A stretch of DNA of 64,000 nucleotides from Modestobacter sp. VKM Ac-2984 (GCF_026967985.1 NZ_JAPVBJ010000010.1:124001-188000), one strand, 5' to 3'. Shown: positions 44,350 to 54,664, counted from the stretch's first letter. Notes: a model not told the origin generated them from the sequence alone. Made by a program: numbers and translations.

Positions 44350-46473
44350 TCAGGCGTGTGCGGCGTCGAACTGCCGCAGCTCCTTCTTCAGCTCGGTCAG
44401 CTCGTCGCGCAGCCGGGCCGCCACCTCGAACTGCAGTTCGCGGGCCGCAGCCAGCATCTGCTCGTTCATCGAGGTGATCATGTCGGCGAGCTCGTTGCGC
44501 GGCAGCCCCTGGACGTCGATCGACCCGGCCTTCGCCTTGCTCCGCGACGACAGCCCCGGCACCGGCGACTTCCCCCGCGACTGCTGGCGCCCCGAACCGC
44601 CCAGCAGCTCGGTCGACGTCATGTCCTCGGCGTCCTCGGCGGCCTTGTAGATGCCGTCGAGGATGTCGACGATCTTCTTGCGCAGCGGCTGTGGGTCGAC
44701 GCCGTGCTCGGTGTTGTAGGCGATCTGCTTCTCGCGCCGCCGGCTGGTCTCGTCGATCGCCTGGGCCATCGACGGGGTGATCTTGTCGGCGTACATGTGC
44801 ACCTGGCCGGAGACGTTGCGCGCGGCCCGGCCGATGGTCTGGATCAGCGAGGTGCCCGAGCGGAGGAAGCCCTCCTTGTCCGCGTCGAGGATCGCCACCA
44901 GCGACACCTCGGGCAGGTCGAGCCCCTCCCGCAGCAGGTTGATGCCGACCAGCACGTCGTACTCGCCCTGCCGCAGCTCCCGCAGCAGCTCGACCCGGCG
45001 CAGGGTGTCGACCTCCGAGTGCAGGTAGCGGACCTTGATGCCGAGCTCGAGCAGGTAGTCGGTGAGGTCCTCGGACATCTTCTTGGTCAGCGTGGTGACC
45101 AGGATCCGCTCGTCCTTCTCCGTACGCAGCCGGATCTCGTGGACCAGGTCGTCGATCTGTCCCTTGGTCGGCTTGACGACGACCTCCGGGTCGACCAGCC
45201 CGGTCGGGCGGATCACCTGCTCCACCACGTCACCCTGGACCCGGCCGAGCTCGTAGTGGCCCGGGGTCGCCGAGAGGTAGACGGTCTGCTTGATGCGGTC
45301 GGTGAACTCCTCCCAGCGCAGCGGGCGGTTGTCCATCGCCGAGGGCAACCGGAAGCCGTGCTCGACCAGCGTGCGCTTGCGGCTCATGTCGCCCTCGTAC
45401 ATGCCGCCGATCTGCGGCACCGTCACGTGCGACTCGTCGATGACGAGCAGGAAGTCGTCAGGGAAGTAGTCGATCAGGCAGGCGCCGGCGCTGCCGGGCG
45501 CCCGGCCGTCGATGTGCCGGGAGTAGTTCTCGATGCCCGAGCAGAACCCGACCTGCCGCATCATCTCGATGTCGTAGGTGGTGCGCATGCGCAGCCGCTG
45601 GGCCTCCAGCAGCTTGCCCTGCTTGTCCAGCTCGGCCAGCCGCTGCTCGAGCTCGGCCTCGATGCCTCCGATGGCCCGCTCCATGCGCTCGGGGCCGGCG
45701 ACGTAGTGGGTGGCGGGGAAGACGAACAGCTCGTCGACCTCGCGGATGACCTCGCCGGTCAACGGGTGCAGGTAGTACAGCCGCTCCACCTCGTCGCCGA
45801 ACATCTCGATCCGGCAGGCGAGCTCCTCGTAGACCGGGAACACCTCGATGGTGTCGCCCCGGACCCGGAACGTGCCGCGGGTGAAGGCGAGGTCGTTGCG
45901 GGTGTACTGCTCGGTGACCAGGGTGCGCAGCAGCTCGTCGCGGTCGCGCTCCTCCCCCACCTTGATCTTCAGCGCCCGCTCGACGTACTCCTCGGGCGTT
46001 CCCAGGCCGTAGATGCAGGAGACCGTCGAGACCACCACCACGTCGCGCCGGGTGAGCAGGCTGTTCGTCGCGGAGTGCCGCAGCCGCTCGACCTCGTCGT
46101 TGACCGAGGAGTCCTTCTCGATGTAGGTGTCGGTCTGCGGGACGTATGCCTCGGGCTGGTAGTAGTCGTAGTAGGAGACGAAGTACTCGACGGCGGCGTC
46201 GGGCAGCAGCTCCTTGAACTCGTTGGCCAGCTGCGCGGCGAGGGTCTTGTTCGGCGCCATCACCAGGGTCGGGCGCTGCACCTGCTCGATCAGCCAGGCC
46301 GTGGTGGCCGACTTGCCGGTGCCGGTGGCGCCGAGCAGCACGGTGTCCTGATCTCCGGCGTTCACCCGCTCAGCGAGCGCCTTGATCGCCGTGGGCTGGT
46401 CGCCGGAGGGCTGGAACTCGCTGACGACACGGAACCGCCCCTGGGTGGGCCGGATGTCGGTGGATGCACGCAC
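44350..46473 (-). CDS. uvrB: UvrB, excinuclease ABC subunit B
   Basis: UvrB is the helicase-like subunit that verifies DNA damage and recruits UvrC. The 707-residue product from GTG 46473 has Walker [14 protein letters not shown] and the beta-hairpin region [21 protein letters not shown]. It also has [14 protein letters not shown], the helicase C motifs ([29 protein letters not shown]), and a C-terminal UVR domain ([20 protein letters not shown]) that contacts UvrC. A TACCGT box stands 7 nt before the GTG. The upstream in-frame extension to 46902 is Arg/Pro-rich and is rejected. Confidence 0.97.
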   Translation of the reverse strand: MRASTDIRPTQGRFRVVSEFQPSGDQPTAIKALAERVNAGDQDTVLLGATGTGKSATTAWLIEQVQRPTLVMAPNKTLAAQLANEFKELLPDAAVEYFVSYYDYYQPEAYVPQTDTYIEKDSSVNDEVERLRHSATNSLLTRRDVVVVSTVSCIYGLGTPEEYVERALKIKVGEERDRDELLRTLVTEQYTRNDLAFTRGTFRVRGDTIEVFPVYEELACRIEMFGDEVERLYYLHPLTGEVIREVDELFVFPATHYVAGPERMERAIGGIEAELEQRLAELDKQGKLLEAQRLRMRTTYDIEMMRQVGFCSGIENYSRHIDGRAPGSAGACLIDYFPDDFLLVIDESHVTVPQIGGMYEGDMSRKRTLVEHGFRLPSAMDNRPLRWEEFTDRIKQTVYLSATPGHYELGRVQGDVVEQVIRPTGLVDPEVVVKPTKGQIDDLVHEIRLRTEKDERILVTTLTKKMSEDLTDYLLELGIKVRYLHSEVDTLRRVELLRELRQGEYDVLVGINLLREGLDLPEVSLVAILDADKEGFLRSGTSLIQTIGRAARNVSGQVHMYADKITPSMAQAIDETSRRREKQIAYNTEHGVDPQPLRKKIVDILDGIYKAAEDAEDMTSTELLGGSGRQQSRGKSPVPGLSSRSKAKAGSIDVQGLPRNELADMITSMNEQMLAAARELQFEVAARLRDELTELKKELRQFDAAHA

Positions 46474-46480
46474 GCCGACG

Positions 46481-46486
46481 ACGGTA
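46481..46486 (-). promoter_or_regulatory. Leaderless -10 box of uvrB
   Basis: TACCGT on the minus strand is 7 nt from the GTG start. No Shine-Dalgarno and no recognisable LexA box are present. Confidence 0.5.
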
Positions 46487-46988
46487 CGACGGGCCTGTGA
46501 CAGAAGGGGCCCGCGCGTCGTCCGGGCCGCCCCGGGCCGGACGTGACCCCGTCCGGGTGCGCCGCGTGGGACCCGTGGGACGGCAGATCGACACCCCGCC
46601 GCCGTGGGGCCTTGTCGACACGCCGGAGGACCCCTAGCGTCAGCGCCCGCAGGAGCGAGCAGCACCGGTCGCCGCCAGTGCCACCCGGGGTCACCGGGCG
46701 AGGTCGGCGGCGCCGGGTTGCTGCGCCTTTCCCTGCCCGGCGCAGGCCCGCAGCGGAGCCCTCGGGTCGGCCCGGCGGGTCGTGCGGCGGGGTCGGGTGG
46801 ACCGGCCTTGGCAGACTCACCCCGAGGACCGCCCGCGATCGTCCTCCGAACGCCGACCGTGTCCTGCGCGTCACAGGTGTGCGGAGGACCGGACGCGGGC
46901 ATCCGACGACGAACCCCCCGGTTCAGCCGTGACGACCCGCGCCCCCGCCCCGAGCCCAGGGGCGACCAGCTCAGGAGGACGAACTCTC
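46487..46988 (+). promoter_or_regulatory. Long glgX upstream region (about 500 bp) with promoter and structured leader
   Basis: A good housekeeping-type promoter is visible: TTGTCG (46612..46617), a 17-nt spacer and TAGCGT (46635..46640). Transcription from it would leave a leader of about 340 nt before glgX. Within it, CGCCGCC/GGCGGCG (46670..46676 with 46706..46712) encloses CCCGG/CCGGG. An 8-bp stem GCGCCGGG/CCCGGCGC (46710..46717 with 46736..46743) shares bases with the first, so the two hairpins exclude each other. No credible gene lies in the region. Confidence 0.5.
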
Positions 46989-49097
46989 ATGACCACCCAG
47001 GTGTGGCCCGGTTCCGCATATCCCCTCGGGGCGACCTACGACGGCACGGGCACGAACTTCGCGATCTTCAGCGAGGTGGCCGAGAAGATCGAGCTGTGCC
47101 TGTTCGACGAGGCGGGCAACGAGGAGCGCATCCGCCTCCCCGAGATGGACGCCTACGTCTGGCACGCCTTCCTCCCCGGGGTCCAGCCCGGCCAGCGCTA
47201 CGGCTTCCGCGTGCACGGCCCGCACGACCCCGAGCAGGGGCACCGCTGCAACCCGAACAAGCTGCTGCTCGACCCCTACGCCAAGGCCATCGACGGCCAG
47301 GTGGACTGGGACGAGGCGGTGTTCGGCTACCACTTCAAGACCGGTGCCAAGAACGACGGCGACTCCGCGGCGCACATGCCGAAGTCCGTCGTGATCAACC
47401 CCTACTTCGACTGGGGCGTGGACCGTCCGCCGAAGACCCCGTACAACAAGACGGTCATCTACGAGGCGCACGTCAAGGGCCTGACGATGACCCACCCGCG
47501 GATCCCCGAGGACCTGCGCGGCACCTACGCCGGCGTCGCCCACCCGGCGATCATCGAGCACCTGCTGGAGCTCGGGATCACCGCGATCGAGCTCATGCCG
47601 GTGCACCAGTTCGTGCAGGACGACACCTTGCTGCAGAAGGGCCTGCGCAACTACTGGGGCTACAACACGATCGGCTTCTTCGCCCCGCACAACGAGTACG
47701 CGCAGCAGACCGACGGCCAGCAGGTGCAGGAGTTCAAGGGCATGGTCCGGGCCCTGCACGAGGCGGGCATCGAGGTCATCCTCGACGTCGTCTACAACCA
47801 CACCGCCGAGGGCAACCACATGGGCCCGACGCTGTCCTTCCGGGGCATCGACAACTCGGCGTACTACCGGCTGGTCGAGGACGACAAGCAGTACTACATG
47901 GACACCACCGGCACCGGGAACTCGCTGAACGTCCGGACGCCGCAGTCGCTGCAGCTGATCATGGACTCGCTGCGCTACTGGGTCACCGAGATGCACGTCG
48001 ACGGGTTCCGCTTCGACCTGGCGTCGTCCCTGGCCCGGCAGTTCCACGAGGTGGACCGGTTGTCGGCGTTCTTCGACCTCTGCCACCAGGACCCGATCGT
48101 CAGCCAGGTGAAGCTGATCGCCGAGCCGTGGGACATCGGCGACGGCGGCTACCAGGTCGGCAACTTCCCGGCGCTGTGGACGGAGTGGAACGGCAAGTAC
48201 CGCGACACCGTCCGCGACTTCTGGCGGGGCGAGAACGCCACCATCGGCGAGTTCGCCAGCCGGATCACCGGCTCGGCGGACCTCTACCAGCACTCCGGCC
48301 GGCGTCCGGTGGCCAGCATCAACTTCGTCACCGCGCACGACGGGTTCACGCTGAACGACCTGGTCTCTTACCACGAGAAGCACAACGAGGCCAACGGCGA
48401 GGACAACAACGACGGCGAGAGCCACAACCGCAGCTGGAACTGCGGGGTCGAGGGCAAGACCAAGGACCCCGCCATCAAGGCGCTGCGGGCCCAGCAGCGG
48501 CGCAACCTCATCACCACGCTGATGCTGTCCCAAGGTGTCCCGATGCTGCTGCACGGCGACGAGCTCGGCCGCAGCCAGGGCGGAAACAACAACGGCTACT
48601 GCCAGGACTCCGAGCTCACCTGGATCGACTGGGAGAACATCGACGAGGGCCTGCTGGAGTTCACCAAGCTGGTCACCAAGCTGCGCACCGACCACCCGAC
48701 GTTCCGCCGTCGGCGGTTCTTCCACGGCCGCCCGGTGCGCCGCGCGGAGGGCGACCCGGTCCAGGACGTCGCCTGGTTCACCCACGCCGGTGAGCTGATG
48801 AGCGAGGAGGACTGGGACGCCCACTACGCCAAGTCGATCGGCGTCTACCTCAACGGCCACGGGATCCGATCCACCGACGAGCGGGGCGAGCCCGTCGTCG
48901 ACGACTGCTTCTACCTGGTGTTCAACGCCTGGCACGAGGACATCGAGTTCACCCTGCCCAGCAGCGAGTACGCCGAGGGCTGGACGGTGGTGGTGGACAC
49001 CGCGGAGATGAGCGAGGTCGAGCCGCTGGTGATCAAGGCCGGTGACACGTTGACCGTCGCGGCGCGCGCCACCGTCGTCCTGCAGGCCGCCCCGTGA
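46989..49097 (+). CDS. glgX: Glycogen debranching enzyme GlgX
   Basis: GlgX removes alpha-1,6 side chains of glycogen, giving linear maltodextrins. The 702-residue GH13 enzyme has an N-terminal CBM48 (YPLGATYDGTGTNFAIFSEVAEKIELCLFD) and a catalytic barrel. The four GH13 regions are DVVYNHTAEG, VDGFRFDLAS (nucleophile Asp), LIAEPWDIG (acid/base Glu) and FVTAHDGFTL. ATG 46989 has AGGAGGA about 9 nt upstream. The stop overlaps the treY start (GTGA), so debranching feeds directly into the TreY-TreZ trehalose route. Confidence 0.96.
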   Translation: MTTQVWPGSAYPLGATYDGTGTNFAIFSEVAEKIELCLFDEAGNEERIRLPEMDAYVWHAFLPGVQPGQRYGFRVHGPHDPEQGHRCNPNKLLLDPYAKAIDGQVDWDEAVFGYHFKTGAKNDGDSAAHMPKSVVINPYFDWGVDRPPKTPYNKTVIYEAHVKGLTMTHPRIPEDLRGTYAGVAHPAIIEHLLELGITAIELMPVHQFVQDDTLLQKGLRNYWGYNTIGFFAPHNEYAQQTDGQQVQEFKGMVRALHEAGIEVILDVVYNHTAEGNHMGPTLSFRGIDNSAYYRLVEDDKQYYMDTTGTGNSLNVRTPQSLQLIMDSLRYWVTEMHVDGFRFDLASSLARQFHEVDRLSAFFDLCHQDPIVSQVKLIAEPWDIGDGGYQVGNFPALWTEWNGKYRDTVRDFWRGENATIGEFASRITGSADLYQHSGRRPVASINFVTAHDGFTLNDLVSYHEKHNEANGEDNNDGESHNRSWNCGVEGKTKDPAIKALRAQQRRNLITTLMLSQGVPMLLHGDELGRSQGGNNNGYCQDSELTWIDWENIDEGLLEFTKLVTKLRTDHPTFRRRRFFHGRPVRRAEGDPVQDVAWFTHAGELMSEEDWDAHYAKSIGVYLNGHGIRSTDERGEPVVDDCFYLVFNAWHEDIEFTLPSSEYAEGWTVVVDTAEMSEVEPLVIKAGDTLTVAARATVVLQAAP

Positions 49098-51442
49098 CCC
49101 AGCCGGCCGCGAGTCGCCCGGCCGAGAGCCGACGCCGGGAGGTGCCGGCGAGCACCTACCGGCTGCAGGTGACCGCCGACTTCACCCTCGACGACGCGGC
49201 GGCCGTGGCCGGCTACCTGGCCGACCTCGGCGTGACCCACGCGTACTCCTCCCCGCTGCTGCGCTCGGCGGCGGGGAGCACGCACGGGTACGACACGGTC
49301 GACCACGCGCACATCGACGAGCCGCGCGGTGGGCGGGCCGGGCTCGACCGGTTCGTGACCGCGCTGCACGAGCACGGCCTCGGCCTGGTGCTGGACCTGG
49401 TGCCCAACCACATGGGCGTCAGCGACCCGGCCGAGTCCCGCTGGTGGTGGGACCTGCTCCAGCACGGGAGGGAGTCGGCCCACGCCGACGCCTTCGACGT
49501 CGACTGGGACTTCGGCGGCGGCAGGATCCGGGTCCCGGTGCTGGGCAGTGCGGACGACGTCTCGGAGCTGCAGGTCGTGGACACCGCCGACGGCCCCGAG
49601 CTCCACTACTACGACAACCGCTTCCCGATCGCCCCGGGCACCGCGCAGGGCACGCCGCAGGAGGTGCACGACCGGCAGCACTACGAGCTGGTCGACTGGC
49701 GGCGCGCGGACGACCAGCTGAACTACCGGCGGTTCTTCGCGATCAACACCCTGGCCGGGCTGCGGGTGGAGGACCGCGACGTCTTCCGCGCCACGCACGC
49801 GCTGGTCGTCCAGCTGGTGGAGAACGGCGCAGTCGACGCCCTGCGGATCGACCACCCCGACGGGCTGGCCGACCCGAAGGGCTACCTGGACCTGCTCGCC
49901 GAGGCGACCGGGGACCGCTGGACCGTCGTGGAGAAGATCCTCGAGCCGGGCGAGGAGCTGCCGGAGGACTGGCAGACGGCCGGGACGACGGGGTACGACG
50001 CGTTGGCCGAGGTCGACGACGTGCTGGTCGACCCCGCCGGCGAGGCGGCGATCACCGCGCTGGACACCGAACTGGCCGGCGGCCGGGTCGACTACGCCCA
50101 GCTCGTGCACGACTGCAAGCGCGAGGTCACCGACGGGATGCTCGGGTCGGAGGTGGCCCGGCTGCACCGGATCGTCGGAGAGCTGCCCGGGGTGTCCACC
50201 GAGCAGGTCACCGAGGGCCTGGCCGAGCTGCTGGCCGGCTTCCCGGTCTACCGCAGCTACCTGCCCGTCGGCCGCGAGCACCTGGACGCCACGGTGGCCG
50301 CGGTGAAGCGCCGCCGGCCGGATCTCACGGCCGCCGTCGACGCCCTGCACCCGCTGCTGAGCTCGGCCGGCACCGAGCTGGCCACCCGGTTCGAGCAGAC
50401 CTCGGGCCCGGTGATGGCCAAGGGAGTCGAGGACAGCGCCTACTACCGGTGGTCGCGGTTCGTCGCGCTCAACGAGGTGGGCGGTGACCCGGCCCGGTTC
50501 GGGACGACGGTGGAGGAGTTCCACGCGGCTCAGCAGCACCGCCTGGAGGTCAAGCCGGCGTCGATGACGACGCTGTCCACCCACGACACCAAGCGCAGCG
50601 AGGACGTGCGGGCGCGGCTGGCCGTGCTCGCCGAGCTCCCGTCCGAGTGGGCCGGCCTGGTCCACGGCTGGCTGGACCGGCATCCCCTGGCCGATCGCCC
50701 GCTGGCGCACCTGGTGTGGCAGAACCTGGTCGGCGCGTGGCCGCTGTCCCGGGAGCGGGCGCACGCCTACGTGGAGAAGGCGGCCCGGGAGGCGGGCACC
50801 TCGACCACCTGGACCAACCCGGTGCAGGAGTTCGAGGACCGGTTGCACGCCCTGGTGGACGCCGCGTTCGACGACGCCACGACGCATGCGGAGATCGAGC
50901 GGTTCGTGGCGCGCATCGCGCCGTTCGGCTGGTCGAACTCGCTGTCGCAGAAGCTGCTGCAGCTGACCATCCCCGGGGTCCCGGACGTGTACCAGGGCAG
51001 TGAGCTGTGGGACTTCTCGCTGGTCGACCCGGACAACCGGCGTCCGGTCGACTACGGGCAGCGCCGCGAGCTGCTCGCCCGGCTCGACGGTGGCTGGGTG
51101 CCGCCGGTCGACGAGACCGGTGCCGCGAAGCTGCTGGTGGTCTCCCGGACGCTGCGGCACCGCCGCGACGTCCCGGAGGCGTGGTCGGGGTACGCCCCGG
51201 TGCCGGCCCGCGGTCCGGCGGCCGACTCCGTCGTCGCCTTCGACCGCGGCGGCGTGGTCACCGTGGCGACCCGGCGGCCGGTGCACCTGGCTCAGACCGG
51301 CTGGGGCGACACCTCCGTCGGCTCGCGGACCGGCGCCTGGCGGGACCTGCTCACCGGCACCCGGCTGGTCTCCGACTCCGGCGGCATCCGGCTGAGCGAG
51401 CTCTGCGCCCAGCTGCCGGTCGCCCTGCTCGTCCGGGACTGA
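49094..51442 (+). CDS. treY: Malto-oligosyltrehalose synthase
   Basis: TreY isomerises the reducing end of maltodextrins into a terminal trehalose unit. The 782-residue GH13 protein shows the TreY hallmark N terminus (STYRLQVTADFTLDDAAAV, YLADLGVTHAYSSPLL, GSTHGYDTVDH). It also has DLVPNHMGV, ALRIDHPDGLADP with the nucleophile Asp, a Glu in TVVEKILEPGE and STHDTKRSEDVRARL. GTG 49094 overlaps the glgX stop. treZ is 3.2 kb further on the same strand rather than adjacent. Confidence 0.96.
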   Translation: MTQPAASRPAESRRREVPASTYRLQVTADFTLDDAAAVAGYLADLGVTHAYSSPLLRSAAGSTHGYDTVDHAHIDEPRGGRAGLDRFVTALHEHGLGLVLDLVPNHMGVSDPAESRWWWDLLQHGRESAHADAFDVDWDFGGGRIRVPVLGSADDVSELQVVDTADGPELHYYDNRFPIAPGTAQGTPQEVHDRQHYELVDWRRADDQLNYRRFFAINTLAGLRVEDRDVFRATHALVVQLVENGAVDALRIDHPDGLADPKGYLDLLAEATGDRWTVVEKILEPGEELPEDWQTAGTTGYDALAEVDDVLVDPAGEAAITALDTELAGGRVDYAQLVHDCKREVTDGMLGSEVARLHRIVGELPGVSTEQVTEGLAELLAGFPVYRSYLPVGREHLDATVAAVKRRRPDLTAAVDALHPLLSSAGTELATRFEQTSGPVMAKGVEDSAYYRWSRFVALNEVGGDPARFGTTVEEFHAAQQHRLEVKPASMTTLSTHDTKRSEDVRARLAVLAELPSEWAGLVHGWLDRHPLADRPLAHLVWQNLVGAWPLSRERAHAYVEKAAREAGTSTTWTNPVQEFEDRLHALVDAAFDDATTHAEIERFVARIAPFGWSNSLSQKLLQLTIPGVPDVYQGSELWDFSLVDPDNRRPVDYGQRRELLARLDGGWVPPVDETGAAKLLVVSRTLRHRRDVPEAWSGYAPVPARGPAADSVVAFDRGGVVTVATRRPVHLAQTGWGDTSVGSRTGAWRDLLTGTRLVSDSGGIRLSELCAQLPVALLVRD

Positions 51443-51453
51443 TCCGGCCCGGT

Positions 51454-51480
51454 CCCCACCACCAGGCCCTGGTGGTGGGG
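51454..51480. terminator. Bidirectional terminator between treY and the ABC permease
   Basis: An 11-bp perfect stem (51454..51464 with 51470..51480) and a 5-nt loop lie between the convergent treY and ABC permease genes. Confidence 0.85.
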
Positions 51481-51489
51481 GCCGGACGG

Positions 51490-52701
51490 TCAGAACCGGA
51501 TCGCGTCGATCACCTTCACCCGGACGGCGATCAGCGCGGGCACCAGGCCGGCCAGCGCGCCGACGGCGGTCGCCGCGACCAGCCCCTCGACCGCCGCCGA
51601 GACCGGGAAGCCTGGTGCGTCGACCAGCGGGACGCCGCCGGCCAGCCACCGCTCCAGCGGCAGGTTCCGGACGATCGCCACCGACAGCGCGACAGCGGCG
51701 AGCCCCGCCAGTGCGGTGGCCACGACGCTCTCCAGCACCACCGCGGAGAAGACCCGCGCCGAGGTCGCCCCGAAGCTCCGCCGGACGCCGATCTCCCGGA
51801 TCCGCTGGCGGACGGTGACCAGCCCGATGTTCAGCACCCCGAGCCCGCCGAGGGCCAGCACCACCAGCCCGGCGGCGCGGACGGCGAGCCGGAGCGTGGC
51901 GATGGTGTCCTCCAGGTTCTCCGGGTCCTGCCGGTAGGCCTGCACCTCCGCACCGGGCAGCAGCCGGGCCAGGTCTGCCTGGACTGCGGTGACGACTGCG
52001 TCGGCCTGCGCGGAGGGCACCCAGAGCTCCAGCGTGGGCGGCGACCAGAAGCCCGGGGCCCCGGCCGCGGTGACGGCGTCCCCGGCCGAGGAGTCGATCC
52101 GGTAGGCGCTCGGGAAGCCCTCGTTCCAGTCGAGCACCCCGACGATCGTGGCCAGCACCGGCTGCGAGCCGCCGATCACCACGGTCGGCCGGGAGCTGAG
52201 GTCCGGGACGCCCAGCAGCGTGAGGAAGTCCCGGTTGACCACCAGGGCGGGCGACAGGCTCTGCCGGTCACCGGTGCGGAACCAGCGGCCCTCGACCGGC
52301 TGGATGCGGTGCAGCGGACCGTAGGACGGCGAGACGCGCCTGGTCTCCACGGCCTGCGTGTCCCCGGGGAACCGGTAGAGCCCGTTCTCCTGGGCGAGGG
52401 TGGCCACCGCCTCCTCCGGCAGCCCGTAGCGGGTCACCAGCGCGTCGACCCCGGCGTCCCACTCCTGCTGCGGCACGTTCCCGGTCATCGGGTCGTAGGC
52501 GGAGACACCGATGGTCGCCGTCCGCCCGCCGCTGGCCTCGGCCTGCTCCTGCTGCACCTGCGCGGCGATCTGGCCCAGCGCCGTCACCGTGGTCATCGCC
52601 AGCACGGCCAGGAAGACCCCGACCAGCGACAGCAGGACCCGGGCCTTGTGCACCCGGACCTCGCCCCACGCCTCGCTGAGCGTGCCCAGCAGCCCGGTCA
52701 T
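51490..52701 (-). CDS. ABC transporter permease, MacB/FtsX family
   Basis: The 403-residue protein has one N-terminal helix (KARVLLSLVGVFLAVLAM), a large extracytoplasmic MacB-type domain (about 45-270) and three C-terminal helices of the FtsX domain (GLVVLALGGLGVLNIGLV with RQRIREIGVRRSFGAT). This mechanotransmission-type permease acts with an ATPase and an adaptor rather than moving substrate through its own pore. The ATG overlaps the ATPase stop (ATGA). The cargo is unknown. Confidence 0.9.
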   Translation of the reverse strand: MTGLLGTLSEAWGEVRVHKARVLLSLVGVFLAVLAMTTVTALGQIAAQVQQEQAEASGGRTATIGVSAYDPMTGNVPQQEWDAGVDALVTRYGLPEEAVATLAQENGLYRFPGDTQAVETRRVSPSYGPLHRIQPVEGRWFRTGDRQSLSPALVVNRDFLTLLGVPDLSSRPTVVIGGSQPVLATIVGVLDWNEGFPSAYRIDSSAGDAVTAAGAPGFWSPPTLELWVPSAQADAVVTAVQADLARLLPGAEVQAYRQDPENLEDTIATLRLAVRAAGLVVLALGGLGVLNIGLVTVRQRIREIGVRRSFGATSARVFSAVVLESVVATALAGLAAVALSVAIVRNLPLERWLAGGVPLVDAPGFPVSAAVEGLVAATAVGALAGLVPALIAVRVKVIDAIRF

Positions 52702-53426
52702 GCGTCGGTCCGGTCACTGGTTGCCGCAGCGAGCGCGTCCCCGGCGGGAACGGGGGTGAGCCGACCGTGGTCGAGCCGGAACCGGCGGCCGGCCAGCGCG
52801 GCCACCGAGAGGTCGTGGGTGATCGTCACCAGGGCGGCACCGTTCTCGGCGGTCACCTCGGCCAGCAGCGCCATCACCGCGGCCCCGGTCTCGACGTCCA
52901 GCGCACCGGTCGGCTCGTCGGCGAGCACCACCCGGGGCCCGCGGACCAGTGCCCGGGCGATCGCCACCCGCTGCTGCTCACCACCGGAGAGCTTCTCCGG
53001 CACCGACAGCGCACGGGGGCCCAGGCCGACCCGGTCGAGCATCGCCCGGGCGGCCCGGTTGCGGGTGAGGAAGTCCCGGCCGCGGGCGTAGAGCAGCGGC
53101 GCGGCGACGTTCTCCTCCGCGGTGCGCCGCGGCAGCAGGTTGAACTGCTGGAAGACGAAGCCGAAGGTCTCTCCCCGCAGCCGGGACCGTCGCCGTCCAC
53201 CGAGGGCGTCGGTCGGCTGCCCGTCCAGCAGGTAGGTGCCGGCGGTCGGGCTGTCCAGCAGGCCCAGCACGTTGAGCAGCGTGGACTTCCCCGAACCGGA
53301 CCGGCCGACGATCGACACGTGCTCGCCGGCCGCGATGCTCAGGTCGACGCCCGCCAGCACCGGCAGCAGGCTCCCGTCGGGCAGCCGCACGTCCCGGCCG
53401 ATCCCGGAGAGCTCCAGCAGGCTCAC
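52698..53426 (-). CDS. ABC transporter ATP-binding protein, MacB/LolD type
   Basis: The 242-residue ATPase has Walker [12 protein letters not shown]-loop [10 protein letters not shown], the signature [16 protein letters not shown], Walker [13 protein letters not shown] and the H-loop THD. The FQQFNLLP and DEPTGALD wording is typical of the MacB/LolD subfamily. GTG 53426 overlaps the adaptor stop (GTGA) and its own stop overlaps the permease start, so the adaptor, ATPase and permease are one tightly coupled operon. Confidence 0.93.
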   Translation of the reverse strand: MSLLELSGIGRDVRLPDGSLLPVLAGVDLSIAAGEHVSIVGRSGSGKSTLLNVLGLLDSPTAGTYLLDGQPTDALGGRRRSRLRGETFGFVFQQFNLLPRRTAEENVAAPLLYARGRDFLTRNRAARAMLDRVGLGPRALSVPEKLSGGEQQRVAIARALVRGPRVVLADEPTGALDVETGAAVMALLAEVTAENGAALVTITHDLSVAALAGRRFRLDHGRLTPVPAGDALAAATSDRTDA

Positions 53427-54448
53427 CCGTACGGCCCGCCCATGCCGTAGGGGTCGGCGGCCGCGTCGTCGGGCACCGGGACGAACTCCAGCACCGACTC
53501 CCCCTCGGTCAGACCGCCGGTGATCTCCACCTGCTGCCCGTCGGTGAGCCCCAGCGTGACCGGTCGCTCCTCGGGGGTCCCGTCGGCGCCGGGCACCCAG
53601 ACCACCCCGTTCTGCACCGAGCCCTGCACCGCGGTCACCGGCACCACCAGCGCGTCGGCGACCTCGCCCGCCTGCACGGCCACCGTCGCCGCCATCCCGG
53701 AGAAGACGGTCACCTCGGCCGGGACGGCGCACCGGGCGGTGGTGGTGGCGGTGATCGGCATGCCGGTCATCGGGTCCACCCCGGCGCTGGCCTGGTCCTC
53801 CCCGCTCGGCGGGGCACCGAGGGTGAGCCCCGTGCAGGTGAACGGCGCCGGGCCGCCGGTGACCGTGACCTCGGCGGTGGCGGGCGGGCTCAGCAGCCGG
53901 AACTGGTCGGCCTGGGAGAGCGACGCGGTAACCGAGAGGGTGCCCGGGGAGATGGTGCCCACGGCGTCCCCGACGGCGACCACCTGGTCCTTCAGGACGT
54001 CCAGGGTGGCCAGCCGGCCGGCCGCCGTCGCGGTGACCGTCACCACCTTCACCAGCGGGTCGCGCGGCGTCGAGGTCGGGTTTCCCTCGGCGTCCGTGCC
54101 GACGACCGGGTCGCGCTCCTCCTCGAACCGGACGTCCAGCAGCTTGTCCCCGACCGCCACCGGAGCCCCGGCGCTGACGTGCAGCCGGCTCACCGTCCCG
54201 GCGGCGGTCGCCTTGACCGGCACCGCGGGGTCGGCGGCGATGGAGCCCTGCACGGAGACGGTGTTGGTCACCGTGCCGCGGGTGACCGGGATCGACGGCG
54301 ACCCCAGGTCCACGCCGGGGGCGCTGGTGACGCCGGTCGGGTCGGCCCCGCCGCTGCCGCGGAAGGCCAGGACGACGAGCGCCACCGCGATCACCGCCCA
54401 GATCAGGATTCGCAGCACGGGCAGGACCCAGGTCCGGACCACCGTCAT
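53423..54448 (-). CDS. HlyD/MacA-family membrane-fusion (adaptor) protein
   Basis: The 341-residue protein has an N-terminal membrane anchor (residues about 9-29). A lipoyl/barrel-sandwich region follows ([17 protein letters not shown]... [26 protein letters not shown] and [26 protein letters not shown]), then beta-barrel and membrane-proximal domains ending with [18 protein letters not shown]. An Asp/Pro/Gly tail closes it. It is the first gene of the exporter operon. A -10 TAGGTT is visible at 54486..54491 (minus strand), with a GGAGGCCTCC palindrome upstream at 54499..54508. Confidence 0.88.
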   Translation of the reverse strand: MTVVRTWVLPVLRILIWAVIAVALVVLAFRGSGGADPTGVTSAPGVDLGSPSIPVTRGTVTNTVSVQGSIAADPAVPVKATAAGTVSRLHVSAGAPVAVGDKLLDVRFEEERDPVVGTDAEGNPTSTPRDPLVKVVTVTATAAGRLATLDVLKDQVVAVGDAVGTISPGTLSVTASLSQADQFRLLSPPATAEVTVTGGPAPFTCTGLTLGAPPSGEDQASAGVDPMTGMPITATTTARCAVPAEVTVFSGMAATVAVQAGEVADALVVPVTAVQGSVQNGVVWVPGADGTPEERPVTLGLTDGQQVEITGGLTEGESVLEFVPVPDDAAADPYGMGGPYG

Positions 54449-54664
54449 GTCGGCTCTCTTCGTCGCGCGGAACGGAAGCGTGCAGAACCTAGCGGGCCGG
54501 AGGCCTCCCTGTGGTCATCCCGGAGACGGAATCGCGGCCCTGAGCAGGTCGTCCTCGCGGTGGACGCCGCCCGGCCCGAGACGTGCCCACCGGCGACGGT
54601 TGACGGCCGGGTGCCCGGGCATGATCCACCTGCCCGTCCCCCGCACCGCCCTGGAGGCCCCCGC
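54449..54664. promoter_or_regulatory. Divergent control region between the exporter operon and treZ
   Basis: The 216 bp hold the exporter -10 TAGGTT (54486..54491, minus strand) and the perfect palindrome GGAGGCCTCC (54499..54508), which falls in its spacer and could be an operator. For treZ only the ribosome-binding GGAGG about 9 nt before ATG 54665 is clear. Confidence 0.4.

Noticed and set aside
46473-46902. uvrB extended N-terminally by about 140 residues
   Set aside because: The extension is Pro/Arg/Gly-rich and lies in the glgX control region. GTG 46473 with a -10 box 7 nt upstream fits the family.
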